64,000 nt of DNA from Nonomuraea soli (GTDB lineage: Bacteria > Actinomycetota > Actinomycetes > Streptosporangiales > Streptosporangiaceae): NCBI RefSeq assembly GCF_013761175.1, contig NZ_JACDUR010000007.1:294915-358914 (forward strand). The letters run 5' to 3'. The translations under genes were made by a program, and so were the position numbers. Shown in pieces: positions 1 through 7,904 of this stretch. The notes beneath the pieces are model-generated. The model was not told the origin of the DNA. It was given only the letters and a program-made list of their open reading frames with translations, and did not search any database. Position 1 is the first letter of the stretch. Each line of letters starts with the position of its first letter.

Positions 1-2
1 CG

Positions 3-497
3 GGTGTCGTGGACGCCGAGGTCGGGGTGGGCGGTGTGGGTGACCGCGTCGTAGACGTGGATGCGCCCGCCCTCGGAGGCGTCGGCGATGGCGATCTCGT
101 CGCGTCCGTCGTTGTTGAAGTCGCCGACCGCGATCTGGTTGTGGCCGTCGTCCTCGAACCGGGTGTCATTCACCCCCAGATCGGGATGCGGCAGCCCCGT
201 CGAGCCGCCGAACAGGTCCGGGCGGTGGTCATGGTCCGCGTCGGCCATGTAGTCGACCTCGACCAGGACGGTCTTGCGGCAGGGGCTCGCGCCCAGCGCG
301 GCCAGGTCCATGGACAGGCTGCCGTCAGGGCGCTTGATCCCCTCCAGCTCGACCTGGTCGGGGATGCCGTCGTCGTCGACGTCGCCGGGGGCGAGCACGG
401 ATAACGCGCCCGGTGGACCCGCTGCCGTGGCGACCGGTTGACCCAGGCCGACCAGGATGAGGCCGGCCATGACGGCGGTGAGAGTGCGTGCACGCAT
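3..497 (-). CDS. Secreted FG-GAP/VCBS-repeat protein, C-terminus cut by window edge
   Basis: The reading frame starts at ATG 497 and runs off the left edge, so only about 165 N-terminal residues are visible. The first ~30 residues are a signal peptide (MRARTLTAV then a hydrophobic stretch, then VATAAGPAGA). After this come acidic repeats of the GDVDDDGIPD and GDFNNDGRDEIAIAD type. These are the calcium-binding FG-GAP/VCBS beta-propeller repeats of secreted actinobacterial proteins. The role is probably extracellular adhesion or carbohydrate interaction, but the visible part has no enzymatic domain. It is divergent from the LuxR gene that follows. Confidence 0.75.
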   Translation of the reverse strand, partial: MRARTLTAVMAGLILVGLGQPVATAAGPPGALSVLAPGDVDDDGIPDQVELEGIKRPDGSLSMDLAALGASPCRKTVLVEVDYMADADHDHRPDLFGGSTGLPHPDLGVNDTRFEDDGHNQIAVGDFNNDGRDEIAIADASEGGRIHVYDAVTHTAHPDLGVHDT

Positions 498-642
498 GCG
501 TGAACTCCAGACATCGGCGGTGGATTCGTCGGAGCCATCTTTGGCCGCACTCTCGGGTCGAATGCCACTTATTACGCAGAACTATGCAATGGCCGTAGAT
601 ACCTTCTCCCGGGGGCCCGACCTGACCGATCAGGGGGGCATC

Positions 643-1455
643 ATGATGTCGTCGTTACGCGCCAAGGATCTGCGTGCCGTACTGGAATTCACCGTCGCGG
701 CGCTGCGCGTGCGCACGTTCGCGCACGTGCGGCCGTTGCTGGCCGAGGTGGCGGGGCTGGTGGGCAGTGCCACCGCGACGCTCACCCAGCTCAACCTCCG
801 CACGCAGCACGAGGTCGCCGTGTTCTGGCCCGCGCACCGGCCGGACCTGTCCGTGTTGCCGGCCTACGCCGCTCTGGGACACACACACCCGCTGCGGGAG
901 CCCTTGTCACGGCTCGCCGCCGCTCCCCGGCATGGGCTTCCGCTGCGGCTCTCGGATGTGGTGGGGGCCAGGCAGTGGCAGGCGACGCCGCTGTATCGGG
1001 AGGCCATGTACGGCACCAGCGACCAGCTCTGCCTGCCGCTCTCCTTCCATGGACCGGTGACGCAGGCCATCACGCTGTCACGCACCCGCGGGACGTTCAC
1101 CGACCGGCAGCGTGACCTGCTCGCGGCCAGCGCTGCCCACGTGGGGACGGCCATGCGGCGCGTTCCGCTGCACGGGCAGTTCGCACTGCAGCTGGCTCCG
1201 CAGGCCGCGCGGGTGCCGTTCGCCGTCGCGGGAGAGCGGGGGGCTCGGCCGGGACTGGAGTTGTCGCGGCGGGAAGGAGAGGTGCTGCGGCTGGTCGCCG
1301 AGGGGCTGACCGATGCGCAGATCGCCCGGCGGCTCGGGGTACGGCCCGCGACGGTGTCCAAGCATCTGCATCGGGTGTATTCGCGGCTCGGGCTGCGCAA
1401 CCGGGCGGAGGCCGCTCGCCTGTGGGCGGACCACGGCGGGGAACGGGTGGGGTAG
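643..1455 (+). CDS. LuxR-family transcriptional regulator
   Basis: This 270-residue regulator has its DNA-binding domain at the C-terminus. The segment beginning LSRREGEVLRLVAEG and continuing through TDAQIARRLGV and TVSKHLHRVYSRLGL is a canonical LuxR/GerE four-helix HTH. The first ~190 residues have no response-regulator Asp pocket and read like a GAF-type or otherwise unclassified sensor domain. The start at ATG 643 is chosen because a run of six G (633-638) sits just upstream as ribosome binding site. ATG 646 is equally possible. An in-frame extension to 457 exists but would run through the promoter of the divergent secreted gene. The ligand and targets cannot be inferred. Confidence 0.75.
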   Translation: MMSSLRAKDLRAVLEFTVAALRVRTFAHVRPLLAEVAGLVGSATATLTQLNLRTQHEVAVFWPAHRPDLSVLPAYAALGHTHPLREPLSRLAAAPRHGLPLRLSDVVGARQWQATPLYREAMYGTSDQLCLPLSFHGPVTQAITLSRTRGTFTDRQRDLLAASAAHVGTAMRRVPLHGQFALQLAPQAARVPFAVAGERGARPGLELSRREGEVLRLVAEGLTDAQIARRLGVRPATVSKHLHRVYSRLGLRNRAEAARLWADHGGERVG

Positions 1456-1470
1456 GCGCCTCTGGGAGGT

Positions 1471-1572
1471 TTCAGGAGGGTTGCGCGCACCTTTCAGGAG
1501 GTTGCGCGCACCTTTCAGGAGGTTGCGCGCGCCTCTCAGGAGGTTGCGCGCGCCTTCAGACGTTGCGCAGGA
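1471..1572. repeat. 21-bp tandem repeat between luxR-type gene and lexA
   Basis: Four copies of a 21-bp unit (core ttcaggaggttgcgcgc) lie at 1471-1492 (one extra G), 1493-1513, 1514-1534 and 1535-1555. A degenerate fifth copy beginning at 1556 is the last codons and stop of lexA itself. The array fills the convergent intergenic space almost completely. It reads as tandem duplication of the lexA 3' end followed by drift. Confidence 0.8.
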
Positions 1573-2224
1573 CCGAGACCACCACGCCCAGCACCACTGC
1601 CTCATCTCCGTCGATGACAGAGTAGGCGGGATTGCGTGGTTCGAGCTCGACGTGCCCGTCGCGGCGGCGCAACACCTTGACGGTCGCCTCGCCGTCGATC
1701 ATCGCGGCGACGATCTGACCGGAGTACGCCTCGGGCTGCTGGCGCACCACCACGATGTCGCCATCACAGATGGCCGCCTCGATCATCGAATCGCCCCGCA
1801 CCCGCAGAGCGAACACGGTGCCTCGCCCGGTCAGGTCGCGCGGCAGCGTCAGCAGATCGTCGACGTGCTCATCGGCCAGGATGGGGGTGCCCGCGGCGAT
1901 ATCGCCCACCACGGGCACCGACACCAGGTCGACAGGCGGTCTCGGAGCCGGCGGCTGCAGGAAGAGACGGACATCGATCGGGCGGGTCAGCGTCGAGGCC
2001 CGGCGCAGGAACCCCTTGTCCTCCAGGCTCCTCAGATGCTTCGACACCGCCGACGCCGAGCGCAGCCCGACCGCCCGCCCCAGCTCGCGCGTGCTCGGCG
2101 GGTAGCCGTGGTTGATCACCCAGTCCTGGATGGCGGCCAGGATCTGCTGCTGACGCACCGGAAGGGCCGAGGCGTCCAGGCCTTCGAACGGGTCGGGATC
2201 GACGTTGGGGATCACCCGCGACAT
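1556..2224 (-). CDS. lexA: LexA repressor (SOS regulator)
   Basis: The 222-residue product has an N-terminal winged helix (about residues 20-85, with STRELGRAVGL and SAVSKHLRSLEDKG) and a C-terminal S24 self-cleavage domain. The Ala111-Gly112 cleavage site is visible (GDIAAGTPILADEH). So are the catalytic Ser146 (RGDSM) and Lys183 (ATVKVLR). LexA represses DNA-damage genes and cleaves itself when bound to RecA filaments. The start is ATG 2224. The frame remains open upstream, but that region overlaps other genes and the protein begins at the family's usual place. No convincing SOS box is seen in the short gap to the divergent gene at 2303. Confidence 0.95.
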   Translation of the reverse strand: MSRVIPNVDPDPFEGLDASALPVRQQQILAAIQDWVINHGYPPSTRELGRAVGLRSASAVSKHLRSLEDKGFLRRASTLTRPIDVRLFLQPPAPRPPVDLVSVPVVGDIAAGTPILADEHVDDLLTLPRDLTGRGTVFALRVRGDSMIEAAICDGDIVVVRQQPEAYSGQIVAAMIDGEATVKVLRRRDGHVELEPRNPAYSVIDGDEAVVLGVVVSVLRNV

Positions 2225-2302
2225 GCTAGACCTGCGACGGCCTGGGAGTGGACGAGAAGGCCGTGCCGATTCGCCACCCCCGCCCGGGGTAGCTGTCAAA
2301 GG

Positions 2303-2674
2303 ATGAAGCGCAAAGACGACCAACCTCGAAGGGCCGGTGCCTGGGTGGCGCGGTCGCAGGGTGCGTTCAACATCCTCGGCGGGGCCTGGCCGCTGCTGCA
2401 CATGCGCAGCTTCGAGGCGGTGTTCGGCCCCAAGACGGATCGCTGGCTGGTACGCACGGTGGCCGGCCTGCTGGTCGGCGTCGGCTGGTCCCAGGTCCGC
2501 GCCGCGCGTACTCCCGAGGGCGTACGGCATGCCCGGCGGATCGGGCTGGCCACCGCCTCGACGCTGCTCGCCATCGACCTGGTCTATGTGCCGCTGGGCC
2601 GCGTGCGACCCACCTACCTGCTCGACGCGGCCGCGGAAGCCGCCTGGATCCGGGCGTGGCGATCGTCCTCCTGA
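2303..2674 (+). CDS. Small two-helix membrane protein
   Basis: This is a 123-residue protein divergent from lexA. A basic N-terminus (MKRKDDQPRR) is followed by an amphipathic stretch, then two predicted membrane helices around LVRTVAGLLVGVGW and ATASTLLAIDLVYVPLG. The C-terminus ends with AAWIRAWRSSS. No catalytic motif is seen and the family is not recognised beyond an actinobacterial small integral membrane protein. The start ATG 2303 has GGA nearby but no strong Shine-Dalgarno. Head-to-head placement with lexA leaves about 78 bp for two promoters, so shared regulation is possible but unproven. Confidence 0.65.
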   Translation: MKRKDDQPRRAGAWVARSQGAFNILGGAWPLLHMRSFEAVFGPKTDRWLVRTVAGLLVGVGWSQVRAARTPEGVRHARRIGLATASTLLAIDLVYVPLGRVRPTYLLDAAAEAAWIRAWRSSS

Positions 2675-2718
2675 CCGGATGGAGCTCCACTCGCAACACC
2701 CTCTGCTCGAGCCCCGGG

Positions 2719-3732
2719 TCAGGCCAGGGCGCGTACCACCGCGGTGAACAGCCAGGGCAGGCGCGCCGCGGCCGGAACGACCAGCCGCGCGGTGCTCTGC
2801 CTCCTGGCGGCTTCGAGCAGGGCGCCGGTCAGCAGCCGGTGCGTGCGTGACAGCCGCCTCCAAGCGTGCTCGTAGTCACCCGCCCGATCTTCGACCAGAC
2901 AGCCCACCAGCGCTTGGGCGCAGCGCACCGCCAGGCACAAACCCTCGCCGGTAAGGGCGTCGGTGTAGCCGGCGGCATCCCCCACCAGCAGGACACGCCC
3001 GGCCACCCGCGCGCGAACCCGCTGACGAAGGGGCCCGGCCCCGCGCACGGCGGTCGCGGGCTCGCCGGTCAGCTTCGGAAGCAGGGTGGGAAAGGCCGCC
3101 AGATGGTCGTCGTAGCTCATGCGTCGCGTGCTGAGTATCGCGACCCCGACCAGATCGTCGCTCACCGGCGTCACATACGCCTCGCCGGCCGCAGACCAGT
3201 GGACCTCGACGTGATCGGACCAGGGGGCGACATGGAAGTGCCGGCGCAAGCCGTACCTGCTGGGTCTGCGGTCGGGAAGGCCGAGCCGCAACCTGGCGCG
3301 AATCGGTGAGTGCAGGCCGTCGGCGGCCACCAGCCAACGCGCCCGCAGCCCCGCCGCCTCGACGCCATGCTCGTCCTGGCGCAGGTCGTCCAGCTTGGCG
3401 GCGATGACGGGCACCCCGAGGTCGGCGGCCCGCTCGGCCAGGGCGGCGTGCAGGGCGGTACGCCGCACGCCCAGGCCCCGGGTGTGAGCGAAGTCGGCGC
3501 GGACCCGTGCCGTGGGACCGATGTAGTCGATCCCGGCCAGGGGATGTCCCTGGAGGGTCACGCCCATCGCCCGCAAGGCCGCGACCCCACCCGGCATCAA
3601 GCCCTCACCGCAGGCCTTGTCGACCGGCGCGGCGCGCGGTTCGACGACGACGGCACGAAGGCCGGCCAGCGCGGCGTGGATCGCGGTGGCCAGCCCGGCC
3701 GGCCCGCCTCCCGCCACGAGAAGGTCGATCAA
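2719..3732 (-). CDS. FAD-dependent oxidoreductase, SrsC/geranylgeranyl-reductase family
   Basis: This 337-residue flavoprotein has the N-terminal dinucleotide fold VAGGGPAGLATAIHAALAG, the motif DKACGEGLMPGG typical of the geranylgeranyl reductase family, and the second FAD motif GDAAGYTDALTGEGL near residue 250. Translation probably starts at TTG 3732, which overlaps the stop of the upstream methyltransferase gene (TTGA), so the two are coupled. In the srsABC locus of Streptomyces griseus the equivalent flavoprotein hydroxylates a type III polyketide phenolic lipid. The same order here (PKS, methyltransferase, flavoprotein) supports that role by inference. A role in reducing prenyl chains is the alternative. 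Confidence 0.8.
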   Translation of the reverse strand: MIDLLVAGGGPAGLATAIHAALAGLRAVVVEPRAAPVDKACGEGLMPGGVAALRAMGVTLQGHPLAGIDYIGPTARVRADFAHTRGLGVRRTALHAALAERAADLGVPVIAAKLDDLRQDEHGVEAAGLRARWLVAADGLHSPIRARLRLGLPDRRPSRYGLRRHFHVAPWSDHVEVHWSAAGEAYVTPVSDDLVGVAILSTRRMSYDDHLAAFPTLLPKLTGEPATAVRGAGPLRQRVRARVAGRVLLVGDAAGYTDALTGEGLCLAVRCAQALVGCLVEDRAGDYEHAWRRLSRTHRLLTGALLEAARRQSTARLVVPAAARLPWLFTAVVRALA

Positions 3733-4259
3733 CGGCTCGGCCGTTCGTCGAGCAGCTTGAGCGCCTCGTTCTCGCAGCGGATGCGCACCACCATCAGGAC
3801 GGCGTTGAGCACGGTGAAGACCAGCGCGGTGATCCACGCGGTGTGGACGAGCGGCAACGCGGCCCCCTCGACCGCCACCGCCACGTAGTTGGGATGGCGC
3901 ATCCAGCTGTAGCGGTAAGGGCCGCTGCGTACGGCGGGCAGCCCGGGCACGAGGATCACCTGCGTGTTCCACTGCGGCCCGAGCGCGGTGATACACCACC
4001 AGCGCAGCGCCTGGGAGGCGAGCACGAGCACCACCATGGGCCAGCCGAGCCCCGGGATGAACGGCCGGTCGGCCACGTACGTCTCGACCAGACAGCCCAC
4101 GAGCAGCCCTGTGTGCAGCGCCACCATCCACGGATAGTGGCGCTGCCCGCGCACGATACCGCCGCGTTCCATGCTCCAGCGGGTGTTGCGCTTGGCGACG
4201 ACGAGTTCGGCCAGCCGTTCGATCCCGACCGCCAGGACGAGCAACGAGTACCAGATCAT
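3729..4259 (-). CDS. ICMT-like integral membrane methyltransferase (SrsB-like)
   Basis: The product is 176 residues and mostly hydrophobic, with about four to five membrane helices. The C-terminal half carries the isoprenylcysteine carboxyl methyltransferase signature: GPYRYSWMRHPNYVAVAVEG, followed by a helix and RCENEAL. Related bacterial proteins O-methylate small lipid-like phenols; in the S. griseus srs operon SrsB methylates alkylresorcinols. It lies 6 bp downstream of the polyketide synthase stop and overlaps the next gene by 4 bp, so all three are one operon. The most likely substrate is the polyketide product held in or at the membrane. Confidence 0.85.
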   Translation of the reverse strand: MIWYSLLVLAVGIERLAELVVAKRNTRWSMERGGIVRGQRHYPWMVALHTGLLVGCLVETYVADRPFIPGLGWPMVVLVLASQALRWWCITALGPQWNTQVILVPGLPAVRSGPYRYSWMRHPNYVAVAVEGAALPLVHTAWITALVFTVLNAVLMVVRIRCENEALKLLDERPSR

Positions 4260-4265
4260 GGACGG

Positions 4266-5516
4266 CTACCAGCGCAGCAGGACGAGCTCGGCGCAGAACC
4301 CCGGACCCATCGCCATGAGCATGCCGTACGTTCCCGGTGGCGGGGCATGATCGTCCAAGGTGTCGCTCAGCACGTGCAGGACCGAGGCCGACGACAGGTT
4401 GCCCTTGTCGGCCAGCGAGCGCCAGGTCACTCCCAGCGCTTCAGACGGCAGTTCGAGGGCGTCGGCCACCGCCTCCAGCACTTTGGGACCGCCGGGATGG
4501 CACACCCAGGCGGAGACGTCGCTCGTGCTCAGGCCGTGCGCGCTCAGCAGCGCGCGCACGTCGCCGGCGAGGTAGGTGCGCACGACGTCGGGCACGCTCC
4601 CGTCCAGCACCACGCCGAAGCCGCCGTCGCGCACCTCCCAGCCCATGACGTGCTCGGTTTCGGGGTAGAGGTGCGCGAGGGTGGCAACCACACTCGGCCC
4701 GCCACGGCCGCGTTCAGGTCCTACGCGTCCTGACCCTCCCTGTCCTGACCCTCCCTGTTCGGGCCCTGCGCGCCCTGGCTCCCCTCCGCGCTCCGAGCCC
4801 CTATGCTCCGAGCCCCTATGCTCCGAGCCCCTATGCTCCGAGCCCCTATGCTCCGAGCCCCTATGCTCCGAGCCCCTATGCTCCGAGCCTCCCCGCTCCG
4901 ACTCCCCGTGTGCTGCCCCACAGACCACCACCGCCGCGGCACCATCGCCGAACAGCGCGCTGGCCACCAGACTCGCTGTAGAGCCGTCCCCAGGCTGCAG
5001 GGTGAGAGAGCACAACTCAACCGACAACAACACCGCCACATGATCAGGATGTCCGAGCAGATAGTCGTGCAAGCGCGCGAGCCCCGCCGCCCCGGCGACA
5101 CAGCCCAGCCCGAAGATCGGAATCCTTTTGACATCCGATCGCATGCCGAGGCGCGTGGCGACACGGGCATCGATCGATGGCACCGCGATACCCGTGACCG
5201 ACGTGTACATGATCAGATCCACGTCACCCGGTTCCAGCCCTGCCTTGTGCAGCGCCCCGGAGACGGCCTGCATGCCCAGCTCCACCGCAGCCGAGACGAA
5301 CGCCTCGTTGGCCGCGCCGAAGCCGTCGAGCTTGGCGTAGTCCTCCAACGGCAACGCCAGGTGGCGGTAGTCGACCCGCGCGCTGCCGTGCAGCCGTCTC
5401 AGGAGTGTGCGGTCGGCGCCATCGGGCAGGAAGGTTCGTGCGGCCAGCTCAGTCAGTTGGGCTTGCGGATAGCGGTTTTCGGGCACCACCCCATGAACGG
5501 CTGCGATTCGGGTCAT
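4266..5516 (-). CDS. Type III polyketide synthase with in-frame minisatellite insert
   Basis: This 416-residue chalcone-synthase-like enzyme has the full triad: Cys139 (FGLGCVAGAAG), His340 (CHPGGPK) and Asn373 (KGNLSSAS). It condenses malonyl-type extender units on an acyl starter. The His-Asn spacing (33) matches the family, but Cys-to-His spacing is 201, against about 130-140 in typical enzymes. The excess is a low-complexity insert at about residues 202-272, including six perfect GSEHR repeats, placed between the strand FGDGAAAVVV and ATLAHLYPETEHVMGW. The flanking core is intact and in frame, so the enzyme may still fold with the insert as a surface loop. It heads the srs-like operon. 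Start ATG 5516 gives MTRIAAVHG, the usual N-terminus. Confidence 0.92.
   Translation of the reverse strand: MTRIAAVHGVVPENRYPQAQLTELAARTFLPDGADRTLLRRLHGSARVDYRHLALPLEDYAKLDGFGAANEAFVSAAVELGMQAVSGALHKAGLEPGDVDLIMYTSVTGIAVPSIDARVATRLGMRSDVKRIPIFGLGCVAGAAGLARLHDYLLGHPDHVAVLLSVELCSLTLQPGDGSTASLVASALFGDGAAAVVVCGAAHGESERGGSEHRGSEHRGSEHRGSEHRGSEHRGSEHRGSERGGEPGRAGPEQGGSGQGGSGRVGPERGRGGPSVVATLAHLYPETEHVMGWEVRDGGFGVVLDGSVPDVVRTYLAGDVRALLSAHGLSTSDVSAWVCHPGGPKVLEAVADALELPSEALGVTWRSLADKGNLSSASVLHVLSDTLDDHAPPPGTYGMLMAMGPGFCAELVLLRW
4728..4910. repeat. 15-bp minisatellite inside the type III PKS gene
   Basis: Six identical 15-bp units (ctccgagcccctatg) occupy 4791-4880 and two degenerate units follow to 4910. 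On the other side two copies of a different 15-mer (tcctgaccctccctg) lie at 4728-4757. All are multiples of three, so the coding frame is kept. On the coding strand the main unit encodes His-Arg-Gly-Ser-Glu. The perfect identity suggests recent expansion and likely length variation between strains. Confidence 0.95.
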
Positions 5517-5563
5517 CTGAGTGATTTGCCCGCGCGCCTGACGACTATGCCCGGCGAACGGCG

Positions 5564-6427
5564 GTGATCTCGGCGAAGACGTCCAGAACGACGATGATCT
5601 CGGCGGCGGCACTCAAAGGACTGCTGGGCAGCTGCCACCCAGGCCCCACCGCCGCCGTCACGCTGCTGGTCGCCGCCGTCATCGTGGCCAGCGGGCGCGA
5701 CGCCGCGGGATCCGTCGTCGCCACCGCCGCCGTGCTTGCCGGCCAGCTCTCCATAGGCTGGTGCAACGACGCCGTCGACGCCGGACGCGACGCCGCAGCA
5801 GGCCGTACGGACAAGCCGATCGCGGCGGGCCTGGTAAGCGCCAGGGCCGTACGCGCCGCAGCGTTCACCGCCCTCGCGCTGTGCGTGCCGCTGTCGCTGG
5901 CTTCCGGCCTACAGGCCGGCCTGATCCACCTGATCGGCGTCGGCGCCGCCTGGGCCTACGACCTGAAGCTCAAAGCCACAGCGCTGTCCTGGCTGCCCTA
6001 CGCGATCGGCTTCGGCACGCTCCCGGCTTTCGTCACGCTCGGCCTGCCAGGAGCACCATGGCCCGCCTGGTGGGCGGTCTCGGCAGCCGCACTCCTAGGC
6101 CTCGGCGCCCACCTCGCCAACGTCCTCCCGGACCTCGAAGCCGACCTCGCCGCCGGCATCCGCGGCTGGCCCCAACGCCTGGGCCGCACCGGAATCGCCA
6201 TCCTGCTACCCCTCCCACTCGTAGCAGCCACCGCCCTGCTCGCCTTCGGCCCGTACGGCAAGGCGTCCGCATGGGCCTGGGGCGCACTCGTCCTGGCGTG
6301 CTGCGTCACCGCCGCAGGCCTGACGATGATGCGCCGCGCCCCCCGAGCCCTGTTCGCCGCAGCGGTCGCGGTCGCCGGCATCGACGTGGCCCTCCTGATC
6401 GCCAACGGCGCCCACCTCACCGGTTGA
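5564..6427 (+). CDS. UbiA-family prenyltransferase
   Basis: This is a 287-residue membrane protein with about eight hydrophobic helices. The first Asp-rich motif is clear: GWCNDAVDAGRDAAAGRTDKPIAAG (NDxxD plus the downstream R-DKP). A second, weaker acidic motif is NVLPDLEADLAAG. UbiA enzymes transfer a prenyl chain from a prenyl diphosphate to an aromatic or other acceptor inside the membrane. It is divergent from the type III PKS with under 50 bp between starts, so co-regulation is likely. The polyketide is then a plausible acceptor, giving a meroterpenoid-like product; this is inference. The start is GTG 5564; ATG 5594, whose first residues again read MIS, is an alternative. Confidence 0.85.
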   Translation: MISAKTSRTTMISAAALKGLLGSCHPGPTAAVTLLVAAVIVASGRDAAGSVVATAAVLAGQLSIGWCNDAVDAGRDAAAGRTDKPIAAGLVSARAVRAAAFTALALCVPLSLASGLQAGLIHLIGVGAAWAYDLKLKATALSWLPYAIGFGTLPAFVTLGLPGAPWPAWWAVSAAALLGLGAHLANVLPDLEADLAAGIRGWPQRLGRTGIAILLPLPLVAATALLAFGPYGKASAWAWGALVLACCVTAAGLTMMRRAPRALFAAAVAVAGIDVALLIANGAHLTG

Positions 6428-6755
6428 CCAGCCCGCCCACGCGCAGCCCACCGCCTAATCAGCGCACACACGCGCAGCTCACCGCCCAATCAGCGCACCC
6501 ACGCGCAGCTCACTGTCCGGGCAGCCACCGTCGGGCGGCTCACCGGTTGACCAGCGCACCCACCCGCGCCTCACCGTCTGAGCCACGCACCCATTCCGGC
6601 TCACTAACTGAGCAGCCCACCGACGCCCAGCTCACGATCTGACCAGGGCACCCACGTCAGACCCACTGGCTGAGCAGCCCCCACTCGCAGCCCACCACCG
6701 AGCAGCCCACCACCGAGCAGCCCACTCACGCGCAGCTCACCGGCTGATCAGATCA
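6428..6755. repeat. Degenerate tandem-repeat intergenic region
   Basis: This 328-bp gap between two convergent genes holds no convincing gene. It is built of imperfect units of roughly 30-40 bp whose shared elements are cgcagctcacc, (a/t)gatcagcgcaccca and gagcagccca. The best-conserved copies are near 6440-6530; later copies drift, with two adjacent short copies of accgagcagcccacc near 6696-6725. No single stable terminator stands out. The strand asymmetry (C-rich, G-poor on +) is strong. Confidence 0.7.
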
Positions 6756-7904
6756 TCAGCGCACACCCACACTCCTCGCCGCCCAGCGCCCCACCACGGC
6801 CCCCGCCAATGACGCCGGAACCGTGCCCGCACCCAGCCCCACCTCCACCAGCAGATCGAAGACCTCCGGCCGGCGAGCAGCCGTGGCAATGGCCGCGTCA
6901 ATAAAGCCAGGCGACTGCGCGGCGCGAGCCAACACATCCGTGGTCCGAAGATGCCGCCCAAGCGCCGCCCGCAAATCCCGCCGATAGGCGGCCAACGGAT
7001 CATCCGGCGCGAGCACCGCCGCCTCCCCAGCCAGCCGTCCAGACAACAACGCGTAATAGATCCCCTCACCCGTCAAGGGATTGATGAGACTGGCCGCATC
7101 CCCGGCCAACAGCACCCGGCTAACACCCGGCTTCGGCCGACCAGGCGACAACGGCAGATGATGAGCGCGCAACTCCCGCGCCGGCAGCTCAGGCAGCAAC
7201 TCCCTAAGCCGCCCATGCAGCACCTCGCGCCCCGGCCGCCCGGTGGCATGCAGCTTCGGCAGCAGCATGCCAAACCCCACGTTCGCAGTCCCATCACCAA
7301 TCGGAAACGCCCACGCATAGGCGGGCCACCCCGCCCTCTGCATCGCGATCAGCTGAGCATCCTCCGCCTTCGGCAGATCGGCATACCCCCGAACCGCAAT
7401 CGCCGTATGCCGCTCCGGCGTCGCCCGCGCCCCAAGCAGCCGCCGAACAACAGAATTCGCCCCATCAGCGCCCACAACCACAGCGGCCGTCAGCGCATCA
7501 TCAACCCTGACCCGTCCCCCCTCGGCCACCAGCGATCGCACCCGATGACGCCGCACCTCAACCCCACGGGCACGAGCCGCCTCGACAAGCCGCGCATCAA
7601 ACACCATCCGCGGCACAACATGATTAGGCCGAGCAACCGTCGCCGAGACCCGAACACCCCCCGGCGAAACCACCGACAACCGCTGAGTCGGACGATAATC
7701 GGCAAGCAGATCAGGCAACCCGAGCAGAGCCAACTCGTCCCGCCCATGAGCGGCGATCCCGTCCCCGCACGCTTTGTCGCGCGGAAAGTCCTCACGATCG
7801 AGAAGCAGAACCGAAGCGTCCGGCCGCAACTGCTTGGCCCGCAAAGCCGCAGCCGACCCCGCCGGACCGCCCCCAACCACCAGCACATCCCAAACGGCTG
7901 CCAC
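6756..7904 (-). CDS. Geranylgeranyl reductase family FAD-dependent oxidoreductase
   Basis: The 382-residue protein begins with the FAD Rossmann motif DVLVVGGGPAGSAAALRAKQ, followed by DREDFPRDKACGDGIAA, the hallmark of geranylgeranyl reductases. It also has VVGADGANSVVRR and the C-terminal FAD motif LLAGDAASLINPLTGEGIYYAL. Family members saturate prenyl chains of lipids and quinones, or hydroxylate aromatic rings. Position next to a UbiA-type enzyme suggests it acts on the prenylated product, but many actinomycetes carry such genes alone. It is the last chromosomal gene before the left border of the integrated element. Confidence 0.85.
   Translation of the reverse strand: MAAVWDVLVVGGGPAGSAAALRAKQLRPDASVLLLDREDFPRDKACGDGIAAHGRDELALLGLPDLLADYRPTQRLSVVSPGGVRVSATVARPNHVVPRMVFDARLVEAARARGVEVRRHRVRSLVAEGGRVRVDDALTAAVVVGADGANSVVRRLLGARATPERHTAIAVRGYADLPKAEDAQLIAMQRAGWPAYAWAFPIGDGTANVGFGMLLPKLHATGRPGREVLHGRLRELLPELPARELRAHHLPLSPGRPKPGVSRVLLAGDAASLINPLTGEGIYYALLSGRLAGEAAVLAPDDPLAAYRRDLRAALGRHLRTTDVLARAAQSPGFIDAAIATAARRPEVFDLLVEVGLGAGTVPASLAGAVVGRWAARSVGVR

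Noticed and set aside
2225..2302. SOS box in front of lexA
   Set aside because: No sequence close to the actinobacterial GAAC-N4-GTTC-like dyad is found in the short gap, so no autoregulation site is claimed.
2719..4131. A 470-residue fusion of methyltransferase-frame sequence and flavoprotein
   Set aside because: The upstream part of this frame is the antisense-like alternative frame of the ICMT-like gene. The flavoprotein begins naturally at TTG 3732 with overlap to the previous stop.
4791..4880. CRISPR-like array
   Set aside because: The 15-bp units are contiguous with no spacers, in frame and inside a gene; this is a minisatellite.
6428..6755. CRISPR array or gene in the repeat-rich gap
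   Set aside because: Repeats are degenerate and without unique spacers of constant length; open frames across it have no start signals and only low-complexity content.
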